Positions 10,025 to 22,105 are shown, counted from the stretch's first letter. The stretch: 64,000 bases of DNA from Phytophthora colocasiae (GCA_018806915.1 JAGKQI010000043.1:248001-312000); one strand, 5' to 3'. Numbers and translations are program-made. Notes: generated by a model from the sequence alone, not told the origin.

Positions 10025-11708
10025 CCACGCGTGCAGCCCGAGCGCGACCTGGTGCCGCTGTCCTGCGAGAGGAACTGATCCGGGAGATGCGGGTTGATCG
10101 TATCAGGCGAGCTTAGGACGAGGAGGTCTGGATCGCCGGACTAAAGAAGTACCTGGCTGGGCAGATCGCGGATCTTACTCGAGCCGAATCTGGATCCTAC
10201 GCCAAGATCGCCTCCGAGTACGAGGTAGATGAACAGGATCTGCTGTTTTACTGCCCACCAGGGCCGAGATCAAGTGGTGATCGCGACCGCCTGATGAGAC
10301 TCGTAGTTCCAGAAACGCTACAGCAGGATGTTCTCCACCACTACCATACGACTCTGGAGGGGGGACATCATGGGATTGGACGCACTTATCAGCGGATCCG
10401 AGATCATTTCCACTGGAGGGGATTATATCGGAGCGTGCAGCGATACGTAGGCGAATGTGTGGACTGTGAGACTGGAAAAGGGAGGCCCACGATCCGGGGC
10501 GAGTTGCCGGGAAATCTGCAAGCGACATACCCATTCCAGATCATAGCGATGGATCACATACCCTCCCTACCCAGATCTAACAAAGGCAACACCGAACTAC
10601 TGATCTGGGTAGATCTGTTCAAGGGATATGTGATCGCGAAGGCCAGTTCCTCCCGATCAGCCCAGACCGTCGCAGAATCCTATGAAGAATGCGTGTTCCG
10701 CAGATTTGGTGCTAGTGAGATGATCAGGCACGATCGAGAACCGGGTTTCATGTCCGACTTCTTTCGATCGTTCAATAAGATCCTGGGGCAGCGACAACGG
10801 GCGACGATGGCCTACCGGCCACAAGCCAATAGGACCGCAGAACGGATGGTGCAAACGGCGACTAGGGCGATCAAGATGTATGTTCAAGATCTCGATCAGA
10901 AGGACTGGGATGAGTATGCGGAGAGACTGACGTTCGCTATTAACACGGCTCACGATCGGGTTCGGGGAGATACCCCTCACTATTTGGTACACGGATGGGA
11001 TCCAAATCGACGTTGGAAGCAACGATTCCGATTGGGTCGACCAGACGCCACGATCGCGATCCAAGACGATGGAGATATCGGGTTCAGAGGTACTACCAGC
11101 AGTCACGAGAACAGGTCAACGCTAAGTTACGAGAAGCGATCGCGGACCGGGCCGATCGGCACAATGAGGATGTCGATCCGCATCAGATCGAAGCTGGATC
11201 ACGAGTCTGGCTGTATCTAGATCGTGTGAAGGAAGGATATGCGCGTAAACTCGCTCACCTTTGGCACGGCCCGTTCCGCGTTGCAGAGAAGATCAATGAA
11301 TTCACGATCAAGCTGGAGATCGCGGGATCTGATTGCCATATCTCCCCAGTGGTCCACGTTTCTAAGCTAAAGCTGTTACGGGATTTTCCGGATCGACCGC
11401 GGATCGAGTTGACGGTGGATGAAGCAGATCGGCTCGATTTCGACGAGATCCTCCTTCCGGAGGACAGTTGGGTCCCAGATCTAGATGCCGATGAGTACGA
11501 GGTCGAACGGATCTCGGACATGCGAAGTGGGAAACGAACTCGCTACGGCAGGATCTATCGTGAATTCCTGGTGCACTGGGTCGGTTACGATGAGCCGACT
11601 TGGGTCGACGAAGCTGATCTTAACTGTGGAGCCATATTGAGCGCGTTCCTACGTGATCATGCTAACCGGAATCGGTTTGGCGTGATGCAGTCGCACGAAG
11701 AAGTGTAG
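10025..11708 (+). pseudogene. Element C integrase with C-terminal chromodomain, broken
   Basis: The integrase frame begins near 10027, out of frame with the RT ORF, and has an in-frame TAG at 10114-10116. The HHCC zinc region is at about 10336-10475 (HHYHTTLEGGHHGIG; CVDCETGKG). The core has AMDHIP, IRHDREPGF and RTAERMVQT as the D, D and E sites. A frameshift near 11000 moves the frame; the rest gives the beta-barrel region (VWLYLDRVKEGYARKLAHLWHGPFRV) and a chromodomain at about 11497-11670 (YEVERISDM; EFLVHWVGYDEPTW; LNCGAIL). Chromodomains steer integration to marked chromatin in chromoviruses. Three lesions make this copy unable to integrate itself. Confidence 0.88.
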
Positions 11709-12086
11709 GAGGGGTCAGGCGAAGGTAACAGGGTTGCCTCGCCGTGATCGAGGGAGCTGATGTGGAGGAGAATCCAGATCAGAGCGAGAGTTTATATTTG
11801 TGTATATGCATGTGAGCAGGGAATTTGACGTTGAAAAATGGTGATCCGGAATGTCGAGATGGAGATGAAGGGGGATCACGTTCCCAAAAATGATGGTGTA
11901 CGATGGGAGCGACGGTGGGAATGGAAATTACGAGGATCACGAATGGAGATTACGAGAATCACGAAGGGAGATTATGAGAGTTACGAATGGAGATGGAAGA
12001 ATGCAGAACGGCCCTAGATGGGGTTCCGAATCCGAACTCGGGGAGAAGCCCCGAGCCTTGCTGCAGGTGATCGAGGTTAGCACGAC

Positions 12087-14883
12087 TTACGGAGAAGCGG
12101 CCCCAGCGGGAGGAGGATTGAACTTGCCGATAAGGCGGGAGATCCGGGTAGCAGGGTGGTTGACCGGGTCTTGCCGATACTGGTTACGCCACGGATCCGC
12201 CTCGTCACACTCCTCCAGAGCCTCGATCAGGTTCGCCGGCTCTGGGACGTTCGCGTTGGGATCCGCCCGGTTGGCACGTCGAGAGACCACGCCGGGATAC
12301 CAACGAACCGCATCCACTGCCGGAATGGGGAGGTGAAGGAAGAACGGATCCAACAGGATGTCGAGATCGAACCACTGGTTGCGCATTATGGCGGGGAAGG
12401 AGGCGAGGAATTGGCGCCAAGCAGACCCAGCCCGACTCCGCCTGGCCTTGCGAGCGACGTAATACCGCTGCAGTTCGGGATCCGCATCTTGCATGGCAGA
12501 AGTGATCTCGAGGTTATGGGTGGACTCCCAAAACGCCTGACGGTGCCGTTCCTCCAGGACGCGATAGGTGGCGGCCACGGCCGCGAGGGGTGTTCCCTCC
12601 CTCTCATGCAAATCGAGGTCGAACGTGAGGGGACCCGGGTTCGCGAAGTCGTTCCACGGCTCCCGAGCCAGCAGATCGAGTACGTTTACGCCCGTGATCA
12701 ACTCGTTGAGATAGCCGGTGCCGGGGGTCGGCGCGAGTCCAGCTTGCACCCGAGAGGGGAACAGCCAACCCGAAGGGATCAACAACCGTTTGCCCAAGGA
12801 GCTGGCAATCAGGCCCACGATCGAATACTGCCCGATCACCTGCGGATCCCACGGTTCGATGTCCGCGGCCGCGAAGGTACGCTGCCGATCGTACCCTGGG
12901 ATGAAAGAGGCGACCGGGAACAGAGGTGGTTGGAGCCCGAGGGGCGGAGAACCGCCGAGAGGAGGTGACGGCGGTGACGGGGAACCCGGAGGTGATCCGG
13001 GAGACGGTGGACTTGATCCATCCGGAGATATGCTTGAGTCGTCCGGAGACCCCGATCCACGAGCGCCAGAAGATCTGCCTCCCGGAACCTGGCCGGACTC
13101 GCGCCGGTGCGTCGAGATAGATCGTTGGCGACTCATGCGTAGAACCTCGTCCTCCTCGGAGTCCTCCGCCTCATTGGAATGTTCCGATTCAGCCTCAGGA
13201 CTAGTTCCATTGCTGGGTTCTGGACTCTCGTCCTCCTCGGACGGCGATGAGAATGGGTGCTCGGGATCGTAGTCGGAGTCTTCCTCTTCCTCGTCCTGCG
13301 AATCACCATCGGCGGGGAGCGATCCAGGCTGATCCGTCGGTGCCGGGGTCGGATCAGGGGCTGGAGTGTCGGTTTCCTCCCCTCCAGCCTGCCCAGAAGC
13401 TTGATCCGCCAACAGATCCAACGGGCTCGCCGTTGATCCTGCTGAGGTCGGAACCGCCGTTGGTGGGACAGGCTGGGTTGACCCGGGGGCTTCGGTAGCA
13501 GCAGTTCCGAGATCACGGGGGGGCGAGGAGCTTCGAGCTGGACGCTTGCGTGAGGAAGGAGGAACGGCGGGGGAAGCGGAGGCACTTCGAGATCTTTTGG
13601 TGGCACGAGCCGCCCGTCGATCCGCGATCCACGAGGACAAGCGAGCGGAGGAATCCTCGGCGTGATGCAGCTGTTGTTCGGCTTCTGCATAATCAGCGTC
13701 CAGCTCCTGATGAGCCTGTCGGAGCTCAACGTTCTGCTGCTGGAGTTGGTTGAGTTCCTGTGTCACCGCGTCCCGGGCGGAGCGGGCCACGTCAAGGTCC
13801 GCGAGGGAGATCTTGGGTGGCGCCGTCCAGGTCGACCTGGATCCGATCCCGATCCACCGTGACTCGATCGAGATCCCGCATCGCCTGATCCCGGTCGAGA
13901 CGGGCCTGGTCCAGGTCCGTGACGGCCTGATCTCGCTCGACAATTGCGGCACGATGCTGGACGGAGAGCTGATCCCGGTCGTGTTGGATTATCTCCAGAT
14001 TCCCCAAGGCGTCCGCCAGATCTTGCTCCAGACTGGATATAGCGGCGGAGTCGGCGGTCGTATCCAAAGGCGGAGCGCGAGAATCCGGTACGGATACGTC
14101 CTCCAGGGCGAGGTGTGCCCGAGCCAGCTCAGCCTGGTGATCCTCCGCCTCGCGTTCCAGATACGCGACCTCAGCTCGAGCGGCGAGCAATTCCGCTTGG
14201 GTCCGCGTTAACTCCAACCTCAACCGAGCTTCCTCTACCGAAGGGCGAGTCTGATCAGCGGGCGTGGCCTCGGCCGCTTGTAGACCCTGGGAGGGATCAT
14301 TCCTCTGCCAGCGATCAAGGCTACGCTGCGTGAGAGTCAAGTCATGGCGCACGGCGGCGAGCTCCCGTTCGCGATCCTGAAGCTCATCCCGGAGTTCAAT
14401 CTCCGTCTCTCCTGCTACGCGAAGTTCGGCCAACCGGAAGTCGAGATCCTCAAGCGCAGAGTCTAGCCGCGTCTGGATCCGGACCATTCGCCGTTCAGAC
14501 TCCCGCCGTTCGGCGTCGTATTGAGCCCGCTGATCTTGCAAGGCGGCGATCGCGTCCCCACCGATAATATCTCCGGTTCCTGACCGTAGACGAGCGATTT
14601 CGGCGTTCAGCCGCAAGGTCTCCTCCGCCTGGTCGTTTCGGAAACGCTCCATATCCTCCATGTCGGACCGCAACCGGCGAACGGTGTCATCCAGGTGGTC
14701 CCGATCGCGACCCAACGTCTCGCGCACCCGTTGGCTATGGGCCAGCCTCGCTTGCAAGGTGACCAGCTCAGGGTTTACCCCAGGAGCTGAGAAGCGTGAG
14801 GCGGTGGAGTGAGTTGATCGGATCGAGTGTTCGCTCGAAGGAGTTCTCGGCGTCAAAGGGGGCGAGGGAGACGGATCGGACAT
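12087..14883 (-). pseudogene. Antisense coiled-coil/acidic gene inside element C, in two frames
   Basis: Minus-strand coding sequence between the integrase and 3' LTR of the plus-strand element. The likely start is the ATG at 14883 (MSDPSPSPPL), about 100 bp inside the LTR. The first frame runs to a stop at 13792 (363 codons) and is a long heptad-like coiled coil rich in RDR, DLD and LEL. The second frame overlaps from 13952 and continues the coiled coil (AVTQELNQLQQQNVELRQ), then a Ser/Pro/acidic linker, then a compact domain (PWDPQVIGQYSIVG; DLLAREPW; RQAFWESTHNLEI; WFDLDILLDPFFLHLP) to a stop at 12087. A +1 change of frame near 13800-13830 joins them into about 930 residues. Related antisense proteins are, from memory, numerous in Phytophthora; the function is unknown. 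Confidence 0.72.
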
Positions 14884-14986
14884 CGTGGAAGAGTGGTGGT
14901 GTTCGAGCAGCTTGCATCCCAGGTGGCAAATGTGGAAATAAGCCCGAAGTGAGCTGCGGCAGCCCAACTTCCGTGCTGGGGGCGGA

Positions 14987-16284
14987 TGTGGTGAAGCGAA
15001 CGAGAATTTTTCCCGGAGAGGCGATATCAGCCACGAACCCGAAGAGAGCCGGAACAAGCGACAGGGGGGGACCTGTGATCCCCAGATCTGAGTCGAATCA
15101 GGCAAAGGCACGATGGGTCCCGCCAGGAAACAGGCGGCAGGGACACCTGCGGAAGGTCAGGTGGGGCGGTGTTCGTTGGCGATCCGAGTTCTACCGGAAG
15201 GAAGAATGGGGAGACCAAAGGTGCCCTTGCGCGATCGGCAATGGTGGGGTCCCAAGTAAGCACGATCCTGGCCCACGATTTACCCCGGCGCCCTGGAGTC
15301 TTCTAACCACATGATCCTGATTCCCCGAGCGGCGACAAAACAGGATCACGCAGTGATCCTCTCCCGTTTAAGTACGAGATCAGCTCCGGATCAAGTTCAG
15401 CCCCAGGCGCGACGCAGACTCTTCTGATGGCCTGATCCGGATTCTCTAAACGACGACCAAGCGGGATCAGGCGGCGATCAAGTCCCGATTAAGTGCGAGA
15501 TCAAGCTTCGGTTAAGTACGAGATCAAGCTTCGGTTAAGTACGAGATCGGCTCGCGATCAGGGTTAGGGGAGCCAAGCTAGGGATCAGCTATGTAGCCAG
15601 TGTCATGTGATCGTAGGATAGTAAATCAGGATGGGATTAGTAGGCATAGGAATAACCATAAACAGAATCGAATCTGCCCTGAACCACTCAAGTGTCTTCG
15701 CTACGCCTGGAACCGGGAACTACATTGGCCCTACAAGCGTCGAGAAGATAAGGATACGTGACCTAGTATAGCGGTTAAGTCTGGATAATATATTGGCCAG
15801 CTTTGCCCTATCTAGTGAACTATCCTTTAAGTGCATACATCGGATCGGAAGGAGTTGGTTGTTTAGCCTGACAATCCCGTCGAATCTCGCCCCCTCAAGA
15901 CCCCCGCTATCGGAAGCGGAAAACAACGGAAAGGAAGGGACTGAATCCCGAACATTGGACTATTGGAAGACCTGGATCAAGTACCAGGCACCCGGATCAA
16001 GGCTCGGGAACTCGCCTACGACCAGGATCAAGTACCCCGAGGTGGAGTGAAGAACTTCCACGCTACCTCAACCCTTGCGTCACGCAAGACTTTCTTCCGA
16101 CCTACAAGACACCTTCAGAAGTCACCTGGAAGAGCATAACCCGCCTACCGACGGGTACACAAGGTGAAACTACACACAGCTAGATCACGGATCATCGGGG
16201 GACCCCCTCCGTTAGTCGGTGTCTGGGCGCAAGTGGTGATCGAGACCTGCCTCCACGAGATTTTGGCAGATCCGCTCCACCACA
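14987..16284 (+). repeat. Element C 3' LTR
   Basis: 1298-bp direct repeat of 2506-3792. It carries a 10-base insertion near 16206 and one extra base near 16015 relative to the 5' copy. Ends with CACCACA directly before the GCTT duplication. Confidence 0.94.
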
Positions 16285-16288
16285 GCTT
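16285..16288. repeat. Target-site duplication of element C, right copy (GCTT)
   Basis: Second GCTT copy, after which the B LTR sequence resumes with CACTTCGTGG exactly as in the unbroken LTR near 25489. Confidence 0.93.
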
Positions 16289-16432
16289 CACTTCGTGGAT
16301 CGCTTGTACTTCAACGTCGTTCTCATGTCGATCTTCCTCATCGAACCGTCGACTTGCACGTCCAGCATCCATATCATGCCGCACGTCATTAACCGCCATC
16401 GACTCGTCCATCAATAGGCTTGTCGTATTACA
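16289..16432 (-). repeat. Element B 3' LTR, inner part
   Basis: Matches 25489-25628 and ends in TATTACA at 16426-16432 on the + strand, which is the start of the LTR on the minus strand. On the minus strand a purine-rich stretch (GAGGTTGGAGAAGGCG) lies directly before it as the polypurine tract. Confidence 0.9.
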
Positions 16433-19400
16433 CGCCTTCTCCAACCTCAGAGTCTTCCACGACTCTGCCGGCCTGAAAGAGCTGCTCATACTCTCGCAGT
16501 GAGACGCACATTCGTTCATCGTTGGCATCGTCCGGTTCGCTCGTTCGTTGCTCGCTTGCTCCCCGTATTGGTCGCAATTCCACCTCCAAGACGTATTGTC
16601 CTGCCGCATTTCTTCGTCTTCCACGTCGCAATTCCACCATCGGTCTACATTGCTGTTCACATTCCTTCTCACTCGTAGTTGCTCGTTGCATTCGTTTTGC
16701 ATGTCTTATCGCCGTTGCTGCGTTAACTGGAGCCGTCGCTGCTCCCACAATCTCTCATGTCGTCTCTGCATCCGACGTCCGTTCGACCGTGCCTTCATCA
16801 ATCAGCTCGTCCAAAATGTCGTCCGCTACTTTCTGCAAATACTCAACAGGATAGTGATATGCCACCAAAAATGACACATGCGCTATTATGAGCTCGCCTT
16901 CATCGTTCTCATCTTCTCTTTGCAGCAGGAAGTTATCGAAACCCGCCGGTTCCAACACTCTCAAAGGTCCAATCCAATTGTGCACAAACTTCGAAGCCTT
17001 AGCTCCTCGTGGAGGTCGATACATCCAGACTTTGTCACCACTCACAAATGTCTTCCGTTTTCTCACTCTTCGATTGTAGTATTTTGCTTGTCGCCTCTGT
17101 TCTCGTTCTCGAGCTTCTTCCGCACATTCAACACTGTCCTTTAGTGCCGCCACTAGTTTTCGATGGTACTCAGTCAAGTCTCCAGCCTCGGTCACATGCG
17201 TAGCTCGTAGTAACTCGTTCGGCGTCCGTAGCTTACGTCCCATCATAAGTTCGTTGGGAGATAGCGCAACTGTCGAATGTCTTCCGGAATTGTAGGAATA
17301 CACTGCGAAGTCCACCCAATTGTCCCAATCACACTGCTTTTCATCACTCATGTACGTTGCCACACAGTCTTTCCACGTACGATGAAATCGTTCAACTAAC
17401 CCGATCATTTGTGGTCGATATGGTACAGGATTCTTCTGCTGCGCCTGTAACAAGTACATCAACTCGTCGATCACTTTACCAGTTAACTCCGGTGCTCCGT
17501 CCGTCAGCAATTCACGAAATGGCCCGAATTTCAACACGATATTCTTCATCAAGAAAGCGGACACATTCTCAGCTTCGTGCGACTCCACTGTAGTTGCCAC
17601 CGCGTATCGCGTCACGTACTCAACTGCTGCGATCACATATCGTTGTCCGTTATCTCCAACAGGTAGCGGTCCCGCCACATCTAACGCCCAGCGATCTCCA
17701 ACATTTCCACCTCTCAAACTTCTTAATGGCGGTATCACATCTCGCGGTCTCGCTTTACGACTTCCACAATCTTGGCATCCACGCACCCGACGTCGTACTT
17801 CTCTCGCTAGGTTCGGCCACCAATAAATCTGTGCAACTCGCGCTTGTGTATGTGTCGTCCGTAGATGTCCAGCCCAAATCGAATCATGGCACTCTTTAAA
17901 TGCCAATGCCCACAGTGCAGGTGGTAAAATCACACGCAATCCGTCCGGAGTTTCAATCGCAGCCAACCCGTAGCTCGTCGTTACATGCATGTTCCTATAC
18001 TCGCCTTCCTTGATCAATTTCTGCACCATTTTGCTCTTCGTTTGTGCATCCGTGATCTCTTCGTCTGTCAATTGCAATGTATCGCCGTGTTCTCTTCGCT
18101 GCCGCCGTTCTTCCGCACTACGTTCCGAAAGCTGGTATCGCTGGCTTTGTGACATCGGTACTCGGTGCTGCTCATCGTCCGGTCCTCTTATCAGCTCGTT
18201 GCCATCCACCGCTCGCTCTCCCGTGGTTCGTGTCTGTCCCGCTGGTCGTCCAACATTGCTCCTTTCGTTCTCTGGCTTCTGTTTGTTCACGGCACTCACG
18301 ATCTGTCGTTCAGGCTCGTCATCAGCGTCGTCATCGGCATCGTTGTCGGCGTCGCCATCGGCATTGTCGTCGGCGTCGTCATCGTACACTAACTGCACCT
18401 CCCGCGACTCGCTGGTTGTTCGTTTTAGCGCTTCACGTCGTGATAATGGTCTCTTCTTCGTCAGTGTCTTTGCCGTAGTAGTATCTCGCCGTCTAGCGTC
18501 CATCGTATTCGTTTTGTGTCGTCCACTAGCCGTCCGTCGTTCACGACTCGTAGCATTAGGGCGTCGTACTGCATTCACATTCCGCTTCACAACAGGCACA
18601 CCCGTCGTCGCAATCGTTCGCACCTCTGTCGCGCTGCACGCCTTCTCCAGACTCGAATCATCGACTCCACCAGGTTCTCCGTGATCAGCATCTCGTTCGT
18701 TATCGTAATTACAAAGTGCCGTTTGTTGAACACCACTGACATCGTTCCCTTTTTGCATGGCAGCTTGTTCTTTCGCTGGTTTTGTACGCGTTCGTTCGTT
18801 ATCACCATCGCCCAAGTTCCGTTCTGAGTCTCGTCCACGTGGCGTATCGCCATGGTCCTCTCCGTCATCCGCCACAGTTCCGCCAGTCGTAGCCGTAATA
18901 GACACCGCACTCAATCTCGGGGCCCTTCTTCTTTTCTTTCGTCTTCGGCCTGTCGCCGCCTTCACCTTGTACACCACTGGTGCTCTCGACAACGCATCCG
19001 CACCTACGTTTGTGTTTCCAGGTCTGTATTCCACGTCAAAGTCGTACTTCTGCAACGTCAACGCCCATCGGTGCAATTTACCGGTCAGGTTGGTGCTGGT
19101 CATCAACCACTTCAAAGCCGCGTGATCAGTGACTATCACGAATCTCCGTCCATACAGGTAAGGTCGAAACAATTTTATCGCCCACACCACTGCCAGACAT
19201 TCCAACTCCGTAATTCCGTACTTTGTTTCAGCTTCGTTGTTGACTTTGCTCGCATACGCCACAGGCCTCCAGCCATCGCCATCGTTCTGCATCAGACTCG
19301 CGCCCAAGCCTATCGTACTCGCATCAGTAAATAGTCGAAAAGGAAGTCGGAAATCAGGGTAGCGTAACACCGGTTTTGTTGTTAGCACTCGTTTCACCTC

Positions 19401-20735
19401 GTTGAATGCCGCGTCTTGCGCTGGCCCCCAATCCCAATGCACGTTCTTCCTCAACAGCTTCGTTAGTGGCTCCATTATCGATCCGAACCCCTTCACGAAT
19501 TTTCGGTAGTACCCAGCCAAGTGCACGAACCGCTTCACTTCCGCAGCGTCCGTCGGTTTCGGAAATTCACGTACAGCGTTCACCAGTCGGTCCAGTGGCC
19601 GCACACCTTCCTTACTAAGTTCATGTCCGAGATACTCCATCGTCTCCGTTGCAAATACACATTTCTTCAGCTTCAATGTCAGACCAGCACTGGATAACCG
19701 TTCCAGCACGCACGCCAACTCCAGAATGTGTCGTTCAATTCCGCCTCTAGTGTAGATCACGATGTCATCTAGATAGACCAAGCACGTAGTCCAGGTTAAT
19801 CCACGTAATACACTGTTCATCATTCGTTGAAATGTCGATGGTGCGTTCATCAGTCCGAATGGCATCCTCGTGAACTGGTACAGTCCTTGCTTCGTAGTAA
19901 AGGCCGTCTTCGCTTTGTCATGCAACGCCATTAGAATTTGCCAATAACCCGCTTTCAGATCAAGAGTAGTGAACAACAGTGAACCACCCAAAGATTCCAA
20001 AGTTTCATCGATTCGTGGTAGCGGATATACATCCTTCCGAGTGATCTTGTTCAGTGCTCTGTAGTCTACACAGAATCGTACTTCGCCATCTTTTTTCCGT
20101 ACTAGGACCACAGGAAACCCCCACGCTCCGTTGCCTTCTTCGATCACGCCCGCAGCTAACATCTTCTTCACGTTTTCTTCAATAATGGCATCTTCTGTTT
20201 GAGCTTGACGTCTTCTCTTCATCATGATCGGTGCCGCGTCGCCAGTATCAATATGATGCTCAACAGGTAGCGCTGTGGCAGGTGGACAGTCATCTTTGTT
20301 CGTCAACAGCTCCGGATAAGCTCGTAATAGCTTCAGGATCAGCTCGCGACTCTCTGTGTCCTGCACTCCAGTCACCACTTCATTCTCGTTGTCCAGTGGC
20401 TTGCTGTTACTCATCTCGTTTAACCACTGCTTCAATCGATCTCGCTGCAACGCACCATTCATTTCTAGTATCTCAACATCTTCATCCAGAGGTATCCACG
20501 TGCCGAGATCTTTCTTCGATGGTAGCTTCACTCTTCCGTTCGCTGAGTTCACCATTGGCACCCATGCTTTGCCGTTCTGCACCGTCGTCACCGTGGCGCT
20601 CAACATCACTGCACCCGTTCGTCTACTCGGTACAAATATGCCAACCTCGCCATCAGGAGCTGCTACAGCTACTTCCACCGAAGTCACTGCTCTGCCCTGC
20701 AATTGCGTCCGTTTAGTCATCCTCACTGCTGCCAC
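16428..20735 (-). pseudogene. Element B reverse transcriptase, RNase H and integrase
   Basis: A 1326-codon frame from 20735 to a TGA at 16755, after which the same frame stays open to 16428. RT shows RFCVDYRALN, MPFGLMNAPSTFQR and catalytic YLDD (about 19767). RNase H has FTDAS and an intact TDH. The spacer between RNase H and integrase is unusually long (roughly 300 residues) and contains an Asp/Ala-rich run near 18310-18400. Integrase has the zinc region (HLRTTHTQAR; CQDCGSRK), WALDVAGPL, LLTDGAPEL and LVERFHRTW, and a C-terminal RVLEPAG region. No chromodomain was seen. The TGA at 16755 could derive from CGA. Apart from this stop the gene looks well preserved. Confidence 0.9.
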
Positions 20736-20762
20736 CCGAGCACCGTTCGCGTGGTTCGTAGT

Positions 20763-22105
20763 TCATGCCGTAGTGTGAAACGGTATGATCACCTTCCGAT
20801 CATCTTCTCGATAGCTCAACTCGTTTCGTTCAAAATCCATGGTAGCACCGTGTTGTCGCAGGAAGTCAACGCCCAACAGAAAGTCACTCGTACAGCCGTC
20901 CACAATACATGCGTCCGCATATACCGTCTCACCGAACACAGTCTTGAACTGGAACCTCCACATGCCAACCACGTCCAACAAGAAGCCACCTATTCCTTCA
21001 ACGTAGTCGATAGGCGCGTCTCCTTCTATTCGATCACCATGTTTCATCCAGTCAGTTCCAGCAATTGTGTAGCGCGCACAACTGTCCAGTTTGATTCCAT
21101 GCCAGATATTGTTCACTAACACCTTCGCCGTAGGTAAACCGTCCTCAGAGCTCACCGTTGCCTCGTCACCATTATCACTTGTCGACGATCGACCAACATC
21201 GTCTCGTATACGCTTCACCAACTTCACCGGCACTGGTTTCGAACGACTCTCATCTTCATTTGTTCGCGGTTCCGCTTTACGTCGCTCCCGTCGCTTGTTC
21301 AACGCTTGCAGACCGTTAACTGCATCTTTAATTCGACTCAACCGCACTTCAAGGTCAATGCGAGCCTGTTCCGCCTTTGTTTTCTCTGCCAATTCTCGTT
21401 CAGCTCGTATTTTTGCCTGTCGTCGCTGTCGGGCGTCTTTTCGTGCTGCACGCCGCACCAATCGTCGCTGAGCAGTTAGTCGTCGTCGTGCTACCGTCTT
21501 TTCGTCAGAGTCATGTGCAGGAACCTTCGCGCCTTCTCCAGTTTCAAGCGTTCCGTTCTCCTGTGGATCCACTGTTATCGTTCGTGCCTTCGTCTGGTCA
21601 TCAAGCGCCACAACACACTCGACGTTCGCTGGTACGCTTGCCTGTTCGCTCGGTTCAAGGGCGCCGTCCGGTCGATCGTGGCTCGATCGCTCCTGTTCAT
21701 CGTGGGCACCGTCACTTTGATCACTCATATATTTCTATGTTGCCGTTTCACCGTTCCATTGACTCGGTGCGTTCGTTTCTCGCCGAATCACGGCCATAGC
21801 GTTGCTCTCCGACTCATCTTGCGCCGTTTCTCGTGTAGCTTCATTCACTTGGGTCATCATACGCGTCGCCGTTGCCATGCCAGGTCGCACAGTTGCCACG
21901 TAGATTGCCGCTCGTTCATCATCACGTTCTTCTTCATTCCGTCTCATTCCAGCAATTACTGCGTTCACTCGATCCACCGCGTGTGTCTGGATTTCCGCCA
22001 TCGTCGTAGGTCGCTCTGATGCCGGGTTTCCGTCAATGTTGCTTCGGTCTCCATTCGCAGTCCGTCGGGGAGTCACATGCACATTCGGACGTCGTATTCC
22101 CCGTA
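20763..22105 (-). pseudogene. Element B protease region
   Basis: Same frame as the downstream RT gene but bounded by in-frame stops at 21735 (TAG) and 20763 (TGA). The 321-residue frame from 21728 begins with a charged, Arg/Lys-rich stretch. The protease-like part shows IKLDSCARYTIAG at about 21055-21095 and DFLLGVDFL at about 20870-20895. The active-site triad reads D-S-C rather than D-[ST]-G. The frame is open upstream to about 22082, so protease was probably translated as part of one Pol reading frame from about 22100 to 16428. Confidence 0.78.

Larger units (their letters stand above)
2506..16284 (+). mobile_element. Element C: Ty3/Gypsy chromovirus with two RNase H domains and an antisense gene
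   Basis: LTRs 2506-3792 and 14987-16284 (TGTGG...CACCRCA), a 4-bp duplication GCTT, and a purine-rich tract CTGGGGGCGGA just before the 3' LTR. Order on the + strand: gag, protease, RT, RNase H, second RNase H, integrase, chromodomain, followed by about 3.3 kb of mostly antisense coding sequence. LTRs differ by about 11 substitutions, a 1-base and a 10-base gap in 1.29 kb (about 0.9%). Two in-frame stops and several frame changes break the sense genes. Ty3/Gypsy elements with an added RNase H are known from oomycetes and from plant Tat elements. Confidence 0.95.

Noticed and set aside
13247..14333. Plus-strand frames of 60-180 codons over the antisense gene of element C
   Set aside because: They are shadows of the minus-strand coiled-coil gene, with poor composition and no domain.
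12087..14883. Antisense gene as a retroviral-type envelope
   Set aside because: No signal peptide, no membrane segment, and opposite strand to gag-pol; coiled coil and acidic linker instead.
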